Source: Cyanodermella asteris
Taxonomy: Eukaryota > Ascomycota > Lecanoromycetes > Ostropales > Stictidaceae
Assembly (NCBI GenBank): GCA_900618795.1
Contig: UYJD01000017.1
Coordinates: 638,596-702,595, forward strand
Direction: 5' to 3'
DNA length: 64,000 bases
Made by a program: the position numbers and the translations under genes. This document shows, one piece after another, positions 31,181 through 42,232 of the stretch; within the stretch, counting starts at the first letter, position 1; every line of letters starts with the position of its first letter. The notes below the pieces were generated by a model. It saw nothing but the letters and a program-made list of their open reading frames with translations, made no database searches and was not told the origin of the DNA.

Positions 31181-31819
31181 AATTTTTACGCAAATGCCAG
31201 CTCCATTTGACCAAACTGCTACCGCTTGTGTTGCTGGGCGACGTTCTCCTGATGCAGAATTATTGCCTCTACAGGGTTGCGGTTCATCATGCAGCTTATG
31301 TGGATGATCGATTGTATAGATTTGTTCAGCGCTGGCAACGTAATATAGAGACCAGGGACCGGCCCTGAGCTACACATAAGAGATGCTATAGCCAGTCAAA
31401 CCCGACCTTCCTTAAGTGTTTCGCCATCCGTAAGCGTCAATAAGGCTGTCGATATGTTACTTCAACATCGTGAGAGTGAAACCTGACGTGGGATGAATGC
31501 TGGCTGCGGCTGAGTTTTGTAGATCGAACGGTACGGATCGAGTTCGGCTTCGGCTGCACCAGTCCACCTCCACGCCACAAAGTCCAATGTACATCCATCA
31601 ATGCAATAGCGAATACATTGTCAGAAGCAGAAGTATAACGCATTAAGACCTTTTTTCTATACCTGGGAACACAATACAAGCATGCACCCAGCAATAACCC
31701 CACCTCCACACTGACAGCGCCTCAATTCCCGAATTCAGCACGCCCAGCCCAGGAAACTCATTCCAGCATCGAATTCATATTTTCACAATCTGAATTCTAT
31801 ATACCTGCTCTCATCAGCG
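31181..31819. other. Intergenic
   Basis: About 640 bp between the ILM1-like stop codon and the CDC43 start codon. The last 150 bp, with an AATTCTATATACC TATA-like string at about 31792-31804, is the likely CDC43 promoter. An antisense 90-codon frame (31437-31709) has no motif. Confidence 0.45.
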
Positions 31820-33274
31820 ATGGTTGACCCCAATATGCATGAGACGGATCCCCCGATCCCGTCAGAGCCCGTCTTCGACAAAGCCAAACACGTCCGCTAC
31901 TGGCTCCGCTGCTTCAAGACCCTCCTCCCCACGCACTACACCTCCACCGACAGCAACCGCATGTTCGTGGCCTTCATGATCCTTTCCTCCCTCGACATCC
32001 TGGGCATCCTGCACTCCGCCCAAATCACCCCTACCGAGCGGGCCGATGCGGCCACCTGGATCTACCACAACCAGCACGACGCCGGCGGCTTCCGGGGCTT
32101 TCCTGGGACCATTTACGAGGATACCGGCGAAGCCGGAGGTTCAGAGCAGCAGGGATCGAGGCACGGGATGGAGTATCTGGACCAGCCGAATTTGGCAGGG
32201 ACGAGTTTTGCGCTGGCGAGTTTGGTGGTTTTGAGGGATGATTTGAGCAGGGTGGACAGGGCACGGTGTCTGAGCTGGGTGAGGAGGTGCCAGGCGGATG
32301 ATGGGGCGTTTGCGCAGGTGCTTGGAGTGGAGGGATGGCCGGAGGGGGCGAGGGACGTGAGGCATAGTTATTTTGCGGTCGCGACGCGAAGCGTGCTGGA
32401 TGCGATTCGGGGGGTTGAGCCAGAGGAGGACTTCGATACGGCAAGATTATTGGGATCGGTGTTTGCGTCGCAGAATTATGATGGTGGGATTTCGGGTGAG
32501 CCGGGGCTGGAAAGTCATGGTGAGTGAATTGCGATTGAGTTCTCACGGAGATTCTGGTCGTGGCAGATTGCTGACAGTGAGGTATAGGCGGCTACGGATA
32601 TTGTGCAGTTGGGTGTCTGCGGCTACTGGATGAATTAGGCACATCGAAGACGAGTGACAAGGCCGCTCAGTTCGTAAAGCAGCTTGTACCGAATTTGGTA
32701 TACCGACAAGTGCGCTACGAAGAGCCCGACTCGGATGAAGATGAGAATGACGACGAAGATGAGGGCATCGCGCAAACCGAGAACGAACCTGAAGTTGTTG
32801 CTGGTGACCTAGAGTCAAGACCACCTCCACGATGGGTTGGTTTTGATGGACGATGCAACAAACCCGCAGACACCTGCTACACGTTTTGGGTTGGCGGCAC
32901 GCTCGGAGTGAGTCAACATGCACTACAAGCATTCTGAGGATGAATGATTGACAGCAACAGATACTCGGACTCAGCGACAGACTCATTGACCCTATACCAC
33001 ACCGACGATTCCTCCTCGAGCAGACCGAGCATCGAATAGGAGGCTTTGGCAAAACGCCAGGCGACCCACCAGGTACGTTCCCACGACGGTTTCAGCCAAC
33101 TGCAGACGCATGCTGACGTTGACAGATGCCCTACACTCTTTCATGGGCCTGCTAGCCCTTGCAATTATGCACGAACCAGGGCTTGAACCTATAGATCCAT
33201 CCATGGCCATCACGCAAGCCGCCAGAAATCACCTAGAAAGCATAAGAGCAAAACGGCAGGAGCCGGCCACATGA
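31820..33274 (+). CDS. CDC43: Geranylgeranyltransferase type I, beta subunit
   Basis: Catalytic subunit of the cytosolic enzyme that prenylates CaaX proteins ending in Leu, such as Rho1 and Cdc42; it works with the alpha subunit Ram2. Four exons (31820-32519, 32588-32907, 32961-33072, 33126-33274) give 426 aa. The alpha/alpha-barrel repeats are clear: HDAGGFRGFPGT, NLAGTSFALASLVVL, RCQADDGAFAQ, SQNYDGGISG...GGYGYCAVGCLRLL and GCNK-type zinc site. Likely Zn ligands are Asp and Cys in KPADTCYTFWVGG and His in DALHSFMGLLAL. A Glu/Asp-rich insert (about 260-295) precedes the zinc site. The second intron falls directly after GGTLG. Start codon context GCGATGG. Confidence 0.93.
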
Positions 33275-33490
33275 AAAGCCAACCGGATGTGAAAATAATG
33301 GTAAAGAATTCTCATTTCCCCGAATACGTTCGAGAGATTCGCTTCATTATGATTTCCAGCGTGCTTCTGTAATTTACATCTCAAATACTAGCCTCGCTGG
33401 GACCATGGAACAGAGTATCGTACAGCGAGATGCAAAAAAGATGCAAATGGGAATCCCCATAAACCGTCGCTATGCCAGATTGCAACATAC

Positions 33491-35434
33491 TCAGGGTTTT
33501 GCTGCCGCGGTCTCGACGTGGTGTACCACCTTAGTAGTTGTGATGTGCTTCGGTCCCGATGTGTCTTCTCGTTTCGGCTCCGGAGCCGGCTGCGCCTCAG
33601 CAGTGACCTTTCCATTCTTGTCCCTCGGGCTCCGCGTCCAACCAGTCTTCAATCCTCTCTGAAGCTTGAAAACAGGTAGTGGATGCGCTTCGGTGTTGAA
33701 GACCATCTTGTCCAGTGGCAACAGATCATTGTCCGAGAAGAGGAGGTAGAAGTACTTTAGCGTCTCAGCAAGCCAGAAACTCTCCATGTTATCCTTCTTA
33801 GAAGGCGGAACGGTGTCTGCGTTGCTGAGACTCGTGAATCCAGCCAATGCACCTTCGTTGTCATCCGCCGGCGTCCACTTCATGAACGCCTCGAACATTT
33901 CCCAGCCCCATTCTCGGTAGATTGAGTCGCCCGTGATGCGCCACATGTAGAACAAACTCTCGACGGTCTCGGGACGCTGCAGGTTGTGCGAGTCGGCAGG
34001 CTTGATGTTAAAATCCGCTTTCCAATCAGCGGCTTCGCCTTCCTGGGCGTGCCAATCGACCTCTTTCGAGGCGAGTCGGCCATCAGTCTCGTAGTGGACC
34101 GGGTCGCCGAGATTGAAATGGGTGATCTCGCCTGCTAGACCAGTTGCTGAAGCTTTGTACATGCCCCAGCATGTCTTCATCAACTCGCGAGCATAGAGGA
34201 TCTCGTCTTCTTGCTTCTTGCCCCAGCTCGGCAATTTCCGCGCTTCGGCAAGCGGGCGCCCTTCTGTTTGTGCCAGAGCAATCGTCCCCGGCATGAAGCA
34301 GACGAGATGGTCGACCTTTGGCGAGAAGAATCCGTTCAGACCATCCGGACGCTCACCCAGCACGGTGAAATGCGAATGCGCCGAGTATGCTGTCAGATGC
34401 TTGTGCATGCCAGCCAGTGTCTGCTCCCACATCTCCTTATATATCGGCTCCTCCTTATTCGTCTGTAAATACTGTTTGATAAGGTATTCGTAGTATGAAT
34501 CGCCTCTGCTTCCCAGGCGAATGTTGTTCTCTCTGAACTTTCCGTTGTTTGCGTATAGATAGATTGGCACCAGCCCATCTTCTGCCCCATTGTCGTCCAC
34601 CACTTTCATAACCTTTTCGGCGATCTCCCAGTAGTATTTCTCGCCCATGATCAGCGACAGGTACTTGAATTCCAGCTGGAGACTGGTAGCCTCTGCTGTC
34701 GATGAAGCACCACCGTCCATATGGCTGACGACTCCTTTTCTTGTCTTCAAGTTGACACTCGCGTACGGTACTCCGCTGTCCGACTCAAACGCTCCCGCCA
34801 ACCGATCCGCTAGATCTGCCGCCTTTTCCAGGTATAGATCCTCCCCGGGCTTCCCGACATCATCCTCTTCCAGTGGTGCGAGGTGTGGGAATTCGTTGCT
34901 AAGGTAGTGCGCCGCGAGCAGACCACCCAGCATGCGGATCGTCGTCTCGAACGTATTCACCTCCTGATCCTGTGCGTAGTTTAGGCTCGTTCCAACCCAC
35001 TCGCGTGCCTCGACCAGCCGGGATGTCAAGTTCATGATCATCAGCGTGTCCAGCGCGTCCACGATGATCCAGCCCATCCCCAACGGCGTCATGTTACGAC
35101 CGCTCCTGGAGACGGGATGATATTCGTCTTGACCCCACGCATGCTGTTTGTAGCCATCCCAGCTCTTGATGAATGCTTCTCGGACGGCCTCTCTCCGCTG
35201 GTCCCATGTCTTTGCTGTGGCTTTCGACCCGTATAGCGAGCTGCCGGAAATCAACGAAGAGTCGGACGAGAAGCTCAAAAATCCGAAAAAGTATAAGAGG
35301 GAGAAGATGCCAACGGCGCCGAGAATCCAGCTGCGGCGGCGCTGAACGAGTGAAGGTCTTTGTGATTGCGGATAAGCATACGGCTTGTCCTTGTACATGG
35401 GCAGATCTTTATTCGGCCTCCACATTCCGTCCAT
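33491..35434 (-). CDS. ER/Golgi mannosyl-oligosaccharide 1,2-alpha-mannosidase (GH47)
   Basis: Class I alpha-mannosidase trimming Man9GlcNAc2 on N-glycans in the early secretory pathway. Intronless, 647 aa; type II topology with a cytosolic basic segment (QRRRSWILG) and one transmembrane anchor (about residues 35-57). GH47 landmarks: TPLGMGWIIVDALDTLMIM, NTFETTIRMLGGLLAAHYL (catalytic Glu), STAEATSLQLEFKYLS, SRGDSYYEYLIKQYL (catalytic Asp), QRPETVESLFYMWR (catalytic Glu) and NMESFWLAETLKYFYLLF. The closing FNTEAHP motif supplies the calcium-binding Thr. The 50-residue tail is Lys/Pro-rich and unusual for the family. Start is the first true ATG (GTCACCATGGAC). Confidence 0.93.
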   Translation of the reverse strand: MDGMWRPNKDLPMYKDKPYAYPQSQRPSLVQRRRSWILGAVGIFSLLYFFGFLSFSSDSSLISGSSLYGSKATAKTWDQRREAVREAFIKSWDGYKQHAWGQDEYHPVSRSGRNMTPLGMGWIIVDALDTLMIMNLTSRLVEAREWVGTSLNYAQDQEVNTFETTIRMLGGLLAAHYLSNEFPHLAPLEEDDVGKPGEDLYLEKAADLADRLAGAFESDSGVPYASVNLKTRKGVVSHMDGGASSTAEATSLQLEFKYLSLIMGEKYYWEIAEKVMKVVDDNGAEDGLVPIYLYANNGKFRENNIRLGSRGDSYYEYLIKQYLQTNKEEPIYKEMWEQTLAGMHKHLTAYSAHSHFTVLGERPDGLNGFFSPKVDHLVCFMPGTIALAQTEGRPLAEARKLPSWGKKQEDEILYARELMKTCWGMYKASATGLAGEITHFNLGDPVHYETDGRLASKEVDWHAQEGEAADWKADFNIKPADSHNLQRPETVESLFYMWRITGDSIYREWGWEMFEAFMKWTPADDNEGALAGFTSLSNADTVPPSKKDNMESFWLAETLKYFYLLFSDNDLLPLDKMVFNTEAHPLPVFKLQRGLKTGWTRSPRDKNGKVTAEAQPAPEPKREDTSGPKHITTTKVVHHVETAAAKP

Positions 35435-36002
35435 GGTGACAGAAGGGTCCTGCGTCAAAAGCGCGCGAGCAAGAAGTGTGTGTAGTCTCGTGCTCTGGAC
35501 CTGTTCGCCGATGTGCCAGGAGGATTTGGAATATAGCCGGGGCAGGGACTAAGCCAAGCTGGCAATTAGGAATTATACTCGTGGGCGCACCATTCAGCAG
35601 ACTCCAAAATTCCAAAACAGCAGTCCAAGAAAGAGAAAGGAGCGTGGTTAGGTGGGAGAAAGGTAGGCGAAGGCGGTGCGAGAGTTATAGTAGTAGACAC
35701 GCTGCAGGTATAGACACGATGCGGAGCGTCTCGCAGGTGCGGCCAAGGATGCGGCCGGCAACGTGGATATTCTACAGGAGTGCTCTACGGGCTTTCACAA
35801 CTGACATGCGATGAGCTCTATTGATTACGTCCATTTCGAGGTTTGAGATAGCTTTTATGATCTTGAGATCGTTCCAGAGCGTATCGCATTCCAGTTCAGC
35901 ACGAGCGAGGCCATCTATTTCTTCATCATTACTTTCATTGTTTGGCGTAAGGAAGCTCGTGATCCTGCCGTCTAGTTTCTGAGATCAAAGCTGTATCGCT
36001 GC
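35435..36002. other. Intergenic
   Basis: About 570 bp: GH47 promoter and 3' flank of RPT4, both on the minus strand. No feature seen beyond these. Confidence 0.4.
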
Positions 36003-37239
36003 TCACAACTTCTGGTACTCGAGCTTGCCCTCTAGCTTCTTCGACTCCGCAACCTTTCGTACCGCCTTGTTGAAGTCGTCCTGGTTGACAGCATCCCTGT
36101 AATCCTTGATAGCGAACAACCCAGCCTCAGTCACGACATTTCGCAGATCAGCACCATTCAATTGATCGCTCATCTTCACAACACTCTCAAAGTCGATCTC
36201 GCCCTCCATCTGTACGCTCGATGCGTGAATCTTGAGAATCTCGAGACGGCCGACCTCGTTGGGTAGTGGAATTTCGATCTTCCTGTCCAGGCGGCCAGCG
36301 CGAAGCAGAGCGGGATCAAGGGTGTCGGGTCTGTTCGTAGCCATGATGATTTTCGTCTTGCCGAGGTAGTCGAAGCCGTCCAGCTGGTTCAGCAGTTCCA
36401 TGAGGGTTCTCTGAATCTCACGATCTGCCGATGTACCTTCCGAAAATCTTCGTCCGCCGATGGCATCAATCTCATCCATGAAGATGATGCAAGGTTCATG
36501 CTCCTTGGCGTATCCAAACATCTCACGAATCAGTCGTGCAGACTCGCCAATGTACTTGTCCACGATCGCGGAAGAGACCACTTTCAAGAAATTTGTTTCC
36601 AAGCTGCTTGCCACTGCTCTTGCCAATAGCGTCTTTCCCGTGCCGGGCGGTCCGTAAAGAAGAACACCTTTCGGTGGTTTGATGCCGACTCGCAAGAAAA
36701 GCTCAGGGTTCTTTAACGGCAGTTCGATAACTTCTCGTAGCTCACGGATCTGATCGTTCAAACCACCAATACCTCCAAAGCTGACCTGACCAGGATCTTC
36801 CAAAGACATGTTGTAAACGAGCGGATCGACTTCTCTAGGTAACATTCGCATAATGGTGAGTGTTGTCATGTCCAGCGCCACTCGCGTGCCTTGCTTCAGC
36901 TTTGCCTTGTCAACTTTTGACCGGCACCCGACCACGTATCTGGGACCACTAGATGCCTTGACGATGACTGTGGGCGTTAGCATAATTCGCTCCGCTTATC
37001 TTGCCAGAACGCTATGGCAACTCACATCGTTCTTCGTCCAGCTGCTTGAGCACTTCGCCAATGATCTGGCCTACGCTCTGTAACGCTTTGATGTTCTCTT
37101 CTGTTGTGTCGAAGTCCTTCTGAAGATTTCGAATGTCAAGACGCCGTTGCCTCAGCTTCGCCTCCATCTCCCTCGTCTCCACCAACTTGTTTCTGAACTC
37201 GTTGAGCGCATCCTGGCGTTCTTCGTCGGTCCCCTCCAT
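36003..37239 (-). CDS. RPT4: 26S proteasome regulatory ATPase Rpt4
   Basis: AAA ATPase of the 19S base ring, which unfolds substrates for the 20S core. Exons are 37026-37239 and 36003-36967 (58-bp intron, GTGAGT...GCTAAC...CACAG), joined through [14 protein letters not shown]; 392 aa. The N-terminal coiled coil (about 10-70) carries [15 protein letters not shown]. The OB region ends with [20 protein letters not shown], specific for Rpt4. Walker A GPPGTGKT, Walker [16 protein letters not shown], sensor [15 protein letters not shown] and arginine finger RAGRLDRK are intact. The protein ends KLEYQKL, without the HbYX motif of some Rpt subunits, as expected for Rpt4. Confidence 0.96.
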
Positions 37240-38244
37240 GGTGAGTTATTCCGTCTAGCGCCACGAAGAGAAGGCTCAGCAACCTGTCGGAAGTGGGCGT
37301 CGGCTTAGGTGGTAGCAGGATGCTGCACGAGCGGATCAGAGGGCGACGAGGAGAGGGTGTTTGTAGAGAGGGCGTGCTGATGAATGGCGGCAAGACGGCT
37401 CAGGCCTGAGCTTCAAGCTTCCGCATCATAGCGACAGACTTGGCGCCGGAACCGCGTATTTGGCCGGCGCCGGCGGAATGGAACCCCGAAGCCTCGAGAG
37501 CGACATTGAACCAATTTCATCAGCGTATTCACGTTCTAACAATCGACTCTGGACGAACAATGGATTGCCTTGAAAGGACATCCGGTAGCTATGCTCGACA
37601 TGCTGACGAGTTCTAGTGAAGTGACTCGATACCTCATCTCACGACTGCCTCAGATAAGGCAACTCCGGCATATGCCTTTACGGTCCTTTAACAGGCAAAC
37701 CGGTCCAATAATCAATCAAGAAGTGAGGCTCAGGTTCACGGGTAGTCTAAACAGCTGAAGAGACCCCTGCGGTTAGTCGGATCGAGACTTGGAAAGCTTA
37801 CCGCTCGAGGTCGTTTGTTGTTCCAATTACAGCGTCGCCTCGGTCGGCTCAATCCTTGCGGGGTGGTAAGCAAGCGAACTGACCATGCTACTTGAGTGTC
37901 CCACTCTTTTCTTCCCATGTTCTTTGTCACTTCCTGACACTTCACAACCAACTCCAGGACCAGAGACTGCCTTTGGGAGTCTCGGTCGTGGTTCGGCCAG
38001 CTGAAGTCTGCGTTCCTTTGCCGCAAGGCACATATAGTCACATAAGTGCAATAAACGCGACGTCTTTTAGGCTCCCAACCTACAGCGTGTCCTGATTGAT
38101 CCTCGATACGCTAAGCGAGACTCCATGACTTCGTCTTGGTATAAAGACTCTCTGTTTTCGTGCTTTTCTTTGCTTCTATCACCATCAACCATTTGCGATT
38201 GAGTTGACATTGATCCTTATCTCTCCGTACCGCATCATCCCATT
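37240..38244. other. Intergenic, divergent promoters
   Basis: About 1 kb between the RPT4 and beta-lactamase-like start codons. No proteasome control element is evident next to RPT4, and no coding frame carries a motif. A leader rich in CT/CAT precedes the ATG at 38245. Confidence 0.45.
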
Positions 38245-39637
38245 ATGGCATCGTTCGAAGATCGCATGCAGGCTGCCTGTCAGGATGGCAGTCTACCTGG
38301 TGCTGTCGTCGTAGCTACCAACCGCTCAGGGTCTTTCAAATATCAGAGAGCTTTCGGCAAAAGCGATATACCATACGAGCTGGACACCCCAATGAAGATA
38401 ATGTGTACGTGCTGAGATTGTCTTTGACACATTTCCATCGCCACATGGGAAGTTAAATTGTCAGAAGCGTGGAATCTTGATCAAGCATACACTGACACAG
38501 TCGCATACTAGCTTGCACCAAATTCGTCGTCAGCATTTGCGCACTGCAATGCGTTGAAAATGGTCTCATTGGTTTGGACGACGATGTCAGCAAGCACCTT
38601 CCGACGCTGTTTCAAAAAGTTCTCATCAGCTGTGAAGAGGGCAAAGAACCCGTCTTCGAGGAGCTCCAGACTCCTGTCACTTTGAGGTACAATTGAGGCC
38701 CTTTCACAGCATTAGTAAGGCTAATATGGTGACATTATGAAGACTTCTGATCACCCACTCGGCCGGTACTGTGATGGATGCATTGAACCCGGCTCTATCA
38801 ATCTACCGCAAGCGGGCCAACGCAGTCCACACCCCCATGAGCGGACCAACTGTCGAAGACCGCTACGCCATCCCGCTTGGCTTCCAGCCGGGCAGCGACT
38901 GGGAGTACGGCTCGGGCCACGACTGGGCAGCCAAGCTTGTGGAAAACCTGACCGGCACCGATCTCGATTCCTATATCAAGGCCAACATTGCTCCTCAGCT
39001 GGGTATCACCAGCATGACTTTCTGGCCGCAAAAGAATGGACTGCTGGAGAAGGTCCCAGTGACGCTCATTCGAGAGAACACCGACTATCTAAAGGGCCTC
39101 GTGTCTGGCAAATACGATCCCATGGCAAAGCTGATCCCGCATCCCCACAACGAATGGGACAACCTCGACGAGAAGAAAGATTGTTTCGGCGGCAGCGGCC
39201 TGACGTCTTCTGCAATCGATTACATCAAGATACTCCACAGTATCCTCGCCAACGACGGCAAGCTCCTCAAGCCGGAAACAGTGGACAAAATCTTCGAGGG
39301 CGCCCTTCCGCCGGCCGCGAAAGCCGCGCTCAACGCAAAGTTCGTCAAAGCCGGGTTTTCGAGCCTTGCGCCCGGAGAGTATGCGGAGGACGTCGAGCTG
39401 GATTGGGGTCTCGGCGCGATGCTGATGCTGGACGGCAAAGAAGGCTGGAGAGGTAAAGGCATGCTGATGTGGACTGGGTTGACGAACTTGTTTTGGTTCG
39501 TGGATCGCGAGAATGATCTTTGTGGATTGTTTGCGACGCAGCTGTTGCCAACGGGGGATGATCGGGCTGCGAAGATGATTACTTTGTGGGAGAAGGAGAT
39601 GCATCGACTGGTCGCCGAGGCTCAGCTCAAGGCGTAG
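38245..39637 (+). CDS. Serine beta-lactamase/transesterase-like hydrolase
   Basis: Member of the class C beta-lactamase-like serine hydrolases; fungal relatives act as esterases or acyltransferases (for example in secondary metabolism). Three exons (38245-38404, 38512-38686, 38743-39637) give 409 aa. The nucleophile motif SxxK is formed across the first splice: S54-C-T-K57. The Tyr motif is Y167-G-S169 in WEYGSGHDWAAKLVENL. The HSAGTVM and GGSGLTSSAIDYIKILHSIL blocks and the final MLMWTGLTNLFWFVDREN segment match the family. No signal peptide, so probably cytosolic. The first intron is long for this window (107 bp). Substrate cannot be inferred. Confidence 0.88.
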
Positions 39638-39718
39638 GCATCTGGGTGGTGAGGAACGACAAGGGAAGACCGGTATCCGCGAGAATCGGGTTGTTTTTCT
39701 GTCGTACCAGCCTCTCGG

Positions 39719-41122
39719 TCAGGATCCCTTGAAGACGTAGACCTTGAATTTGATGTGTTCGAATATGTATTGACGTTGATTTTGCGTCATCACCTTAGCA
39801 TCTCGATGATCTTGGTGGTATTGCTCGAAGCGTGTTGGGGGAACAGCATAATCTCCTTCACTGAATGTGGAAACGTACCGGCCAGCCCGCTGGAAAATGC
39901 TCCTGAGATAGCTTGACCGATTAACGTGAGCCAAACGTATACCGGCTCTCTTCCCATCTATTAGGCAATTGAGAGCAACATTCAGATGTTCACTATCAAG
40001 AGCGCGTTTCGTATCGTATAGCTCGATCTCAACTCCTCTAACCGTCAAGCGTATCGGCTCTCGATCAAAGAATATATTTAATTGAATTTCATGGTCCTGT
40101 GCCCAGATAAAACTGGACGGATCCGAGGAAAACATGTCAGTGTATTTGGACTCGATCTGGTCTTCCCAAAGAAATAACGACTCGTCTTCGATTTCTTCGA
40201 TGATTGCCTTTTGTAGCCGCAAAAAGGCGTTCTCGCCTTCACCGTATAACATTGTCATGTGAATGCCGAACAGTCCCATCAAACAATAAGCCTTGTCTTC
40301 AACTCGGGAAGTCTCTCGTCTGCCCATCCACGACATTCGTTTGGCGACCGGCGTCGAACGAATTTTGGCCGTGCCTACATTTCCGAGCAGACATTCTCGG
40401 TCGATGCCCGTGAGCTCCGAGATCTCGCCCGCCCATCCATTCCGCGTCGCTACCACGGTCCAGTCGCGGTCAAAGAAGACCACCTGTGAAGGAGCAATCA
40501 ATTCCTGAAGCGTCCAGCCACGGGTCCACCAACGGCTATACTTGAGCCCAGGCATCACCTTGTCGACATGCTCAGGGTTCGGACCTTTGTAAATGGAAGC
40601 ATAGAATGCTGCTAACCTTTCTGAAAGAGACAACGACTCCTCCGTAGCCGCCTCACCCCAGGCATCATCGGCCAACGCTTCACACAACGCGTCCCAGGCG
40701 TCACGATGTCGCGTTTCTTGCGAAACAGACTCAGAGTCCTTGGTGGGCTTCGCATCCCAGGCATCTTTCGGATCAATCCGCACGTCATCAAGGTATGCGT
40801 AGCAAGCGACCGCATCGCGGTACCACTTGAACATGGAATTGATCGCCTCTTGCAGCTCTGCGCTGCTCGTCTTGTCGATGCAGCACGTATCCGCCCACAC
40901 CCAGTCGGCACACTCATCATCATTATGCTCAACCTGTTTGCAGAACTCCAGAATTTTGGCCGTTCCCGCTGACTGCCAGGGCCTTTGGAGGTGTCTTTCT
41001 TTAATGAATCCTTGCAATGTCGTCTCTGGGCCACGCCAACAATGGGATAGAATGAAGTATCGGGGACGTTCCTTTTCCGAGAACCATTCGAACTCGAGAG
41101 TCTTCTTGTGGAGGAGCCGCAT
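39719..41122 (-). CDS. HET-domain (heterokaryon incompatibility) protein
   Basis: HET proteins mediate non-self recognition and can trigger cell death when incompatible strains fuse. 467 aa, single exon. The three HET blocks are clear: RYFILSHCWRGPETTLQGF (about 20-38), WVWADTCCIDKTSSAELQEA then AINSMFKWYRDAVACYAYL (about 73-112), and SRWWTRGWTLQELIAPSQVV (about 197-216). The following EDKAYCLMGLFGIHMTMLYG block is the usual HET-E/HET-D-type extension. No NACHT or WD40 domain follows; the stop falls after about 180 further residues without recognised domains. Stand-alone HET genes are common in Pezizomycotina. It diverges from the orphan gene at 41388. Confidence 0.9.
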   Translation of the reverse strand: MRLLHKKTLEFEWFSEKERPRYFILSHCWRGPETTLQGFIKERHLQRPWQSAGTAKILEFCKQVEHNDDECADWVWADTCCIDKTSSAELQEAINSMFKWYRDAVACYAYLDDVRIDPKDAWDAKPTKDSESVSQETRHRDAWDALCEALADDAWGEAATEESLSLSERLAAFYASIYKGPNPEHVDKVMPGLKYSRWWTRGWTLQELIAPSQVVFFDRDWTVVATRNGWAGEISELTGIDRECLLGNVGTAKIRSTPVAKRMSWMGRRETSRVEDKAYCLMGLFGIHMTMLYGEGENAFLRLQKAIIEEIEDESLFLWEDQIESKYTDMFSSDPSSFIWAQDHEIQLNIFFDREPIRLTVRGVEIELYDTKRALDSEHLNVALNCLIDGKRAGIRLAHVNRSSYLRSIFQRAGRYVSTFSEGDYAVPPTRFEQYHQDHRDAKVMTQNQRQYIFEHIKFKVYVFKGS

Positions 41123-41387
41123 ACTGGCGATTCAGAGCTTGTGGAGGTTAGGCTTAATTCGACCACATGAGTCACCTTCGCTTTGTGAATAGTAGAATGA
41201 AATCCAGAGGGACGGTTGACAAGCCCGCATAAGGTCCCTACCCCGCCGAAAGTCGCAAGGCTGAGCCGAATTGAACGTTCTCGTTGCCCAACAACTCACG
41301 TCATCCTACAGCACTTTTGAGTCAAGCAAGATACAGAGGAAGCCGCCAAGGAATCGACGCATCCTCCAGGGATACCTGTGGGTCATC

Positions 41388-42014
41388 ATGAACATAGACA
41401 CCCAACAACCCCAGTGGTTCAAGGCTTTGGTGGCGGCGGGCCTAAATACACTCCTACAGGATCCAGGCGCGCACAGCTTCGACTTCAGTGACGACCTTTC
41501 GTTCGAGTCCGAGCAAGTGGCACGTACAATGCCCTTCGTATGCGTCCTCAACCTCATCAAGACCATGTCCGATTTCACGACCGCGGCGGCCGTAGACGAC
41601 GACGTGAGATCTACGTGTACTTCTGTACTCCGGTTACGGTTCCCAGACTATCTCCTGACAGGATATGAGACATGGCCGGGGTTCAATCGGTCGTGGTTCA
41701 CAATCAGAATGGCAGTCGCAGTCTACTGCGCCTTCAAATCTATTGCCTTGATCAACGTGGAAGGCTTCTACCTTGTCAAGATCTGGGCAGCAATTTATTG
41801 GGCCGACTGGTTTGTTCTCGAATGCGTCTCCGTCATGGCGAGGACGGTGTCCAAGGGCAGAGACGCACCACCATCGGTATCTCAGCCGGACACGGTTGCG
41901 AAGCAGTGGCGAAGGATGTTCCGAGGCGCATATGGTTGTAAACTTGCGGTGCTTATTGGGTACCTTTTTTGGGAATCAGATGCATTGCATAGACGCTTGG
42001 GCCTTGTGCATTGA
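41388..42014 (+). CDS. Hypothetical protein, orphan-like, with hydrophobic segments
   Basis: 208 aa from the first real ATG (MNIDTQQPQW). The first 90 residues are soluble and helical; the second half has aromatic hydrophobic stretches (FTIRMAVAVYCAFKSIALI; YLVKIWAAIYWADWFVLECV), suggesting two membrane segments, and a further one near the C-terminus (CKLAVLIGYLFW). No family recognised. It is divergent from the HET gene with about 265 bp between the start codons, so co-regulation is possible. Coding status rests on frame length and composition only. Confidence 0.45.
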   Translation: MNIDTQQPQWFKALVAAGLNTLLQDPGAHSFDFSDDLSFESEQVARTMPFVCVLNLIKTMSDFTTAAAVDDDVRSTCTSVLRLRFPDYLLTGYETWPGFNRSWFTIRMAVAVYCAFKSIALINVEGFYLVKIWAAIYWADWFVLECVSVMARTVSKGRDAPPSVSQPDTVAKQWRRMFRGAYGCKLAVLIGYLFWESDALHRRLGLVH

Positions 42015-42232
42015 ATGACACGAACCTACGACAGAGAGCATACATACTACCTGAGAATGGGCAATTGACGACCACCTCAAGGTTTGATCAAATGCCAACT
42101 GACAAAAGCCCCAAATGTCAAAGATCCAATCTTCAAGTATGGTCTTGGCGTAACTGCTGAGTCAGTCGGCCCAAAACCACAAGCCAAAAATCGGTAACTC
42201 AGATTGACTTTTCGCTTTGACTTCCTGCGAGA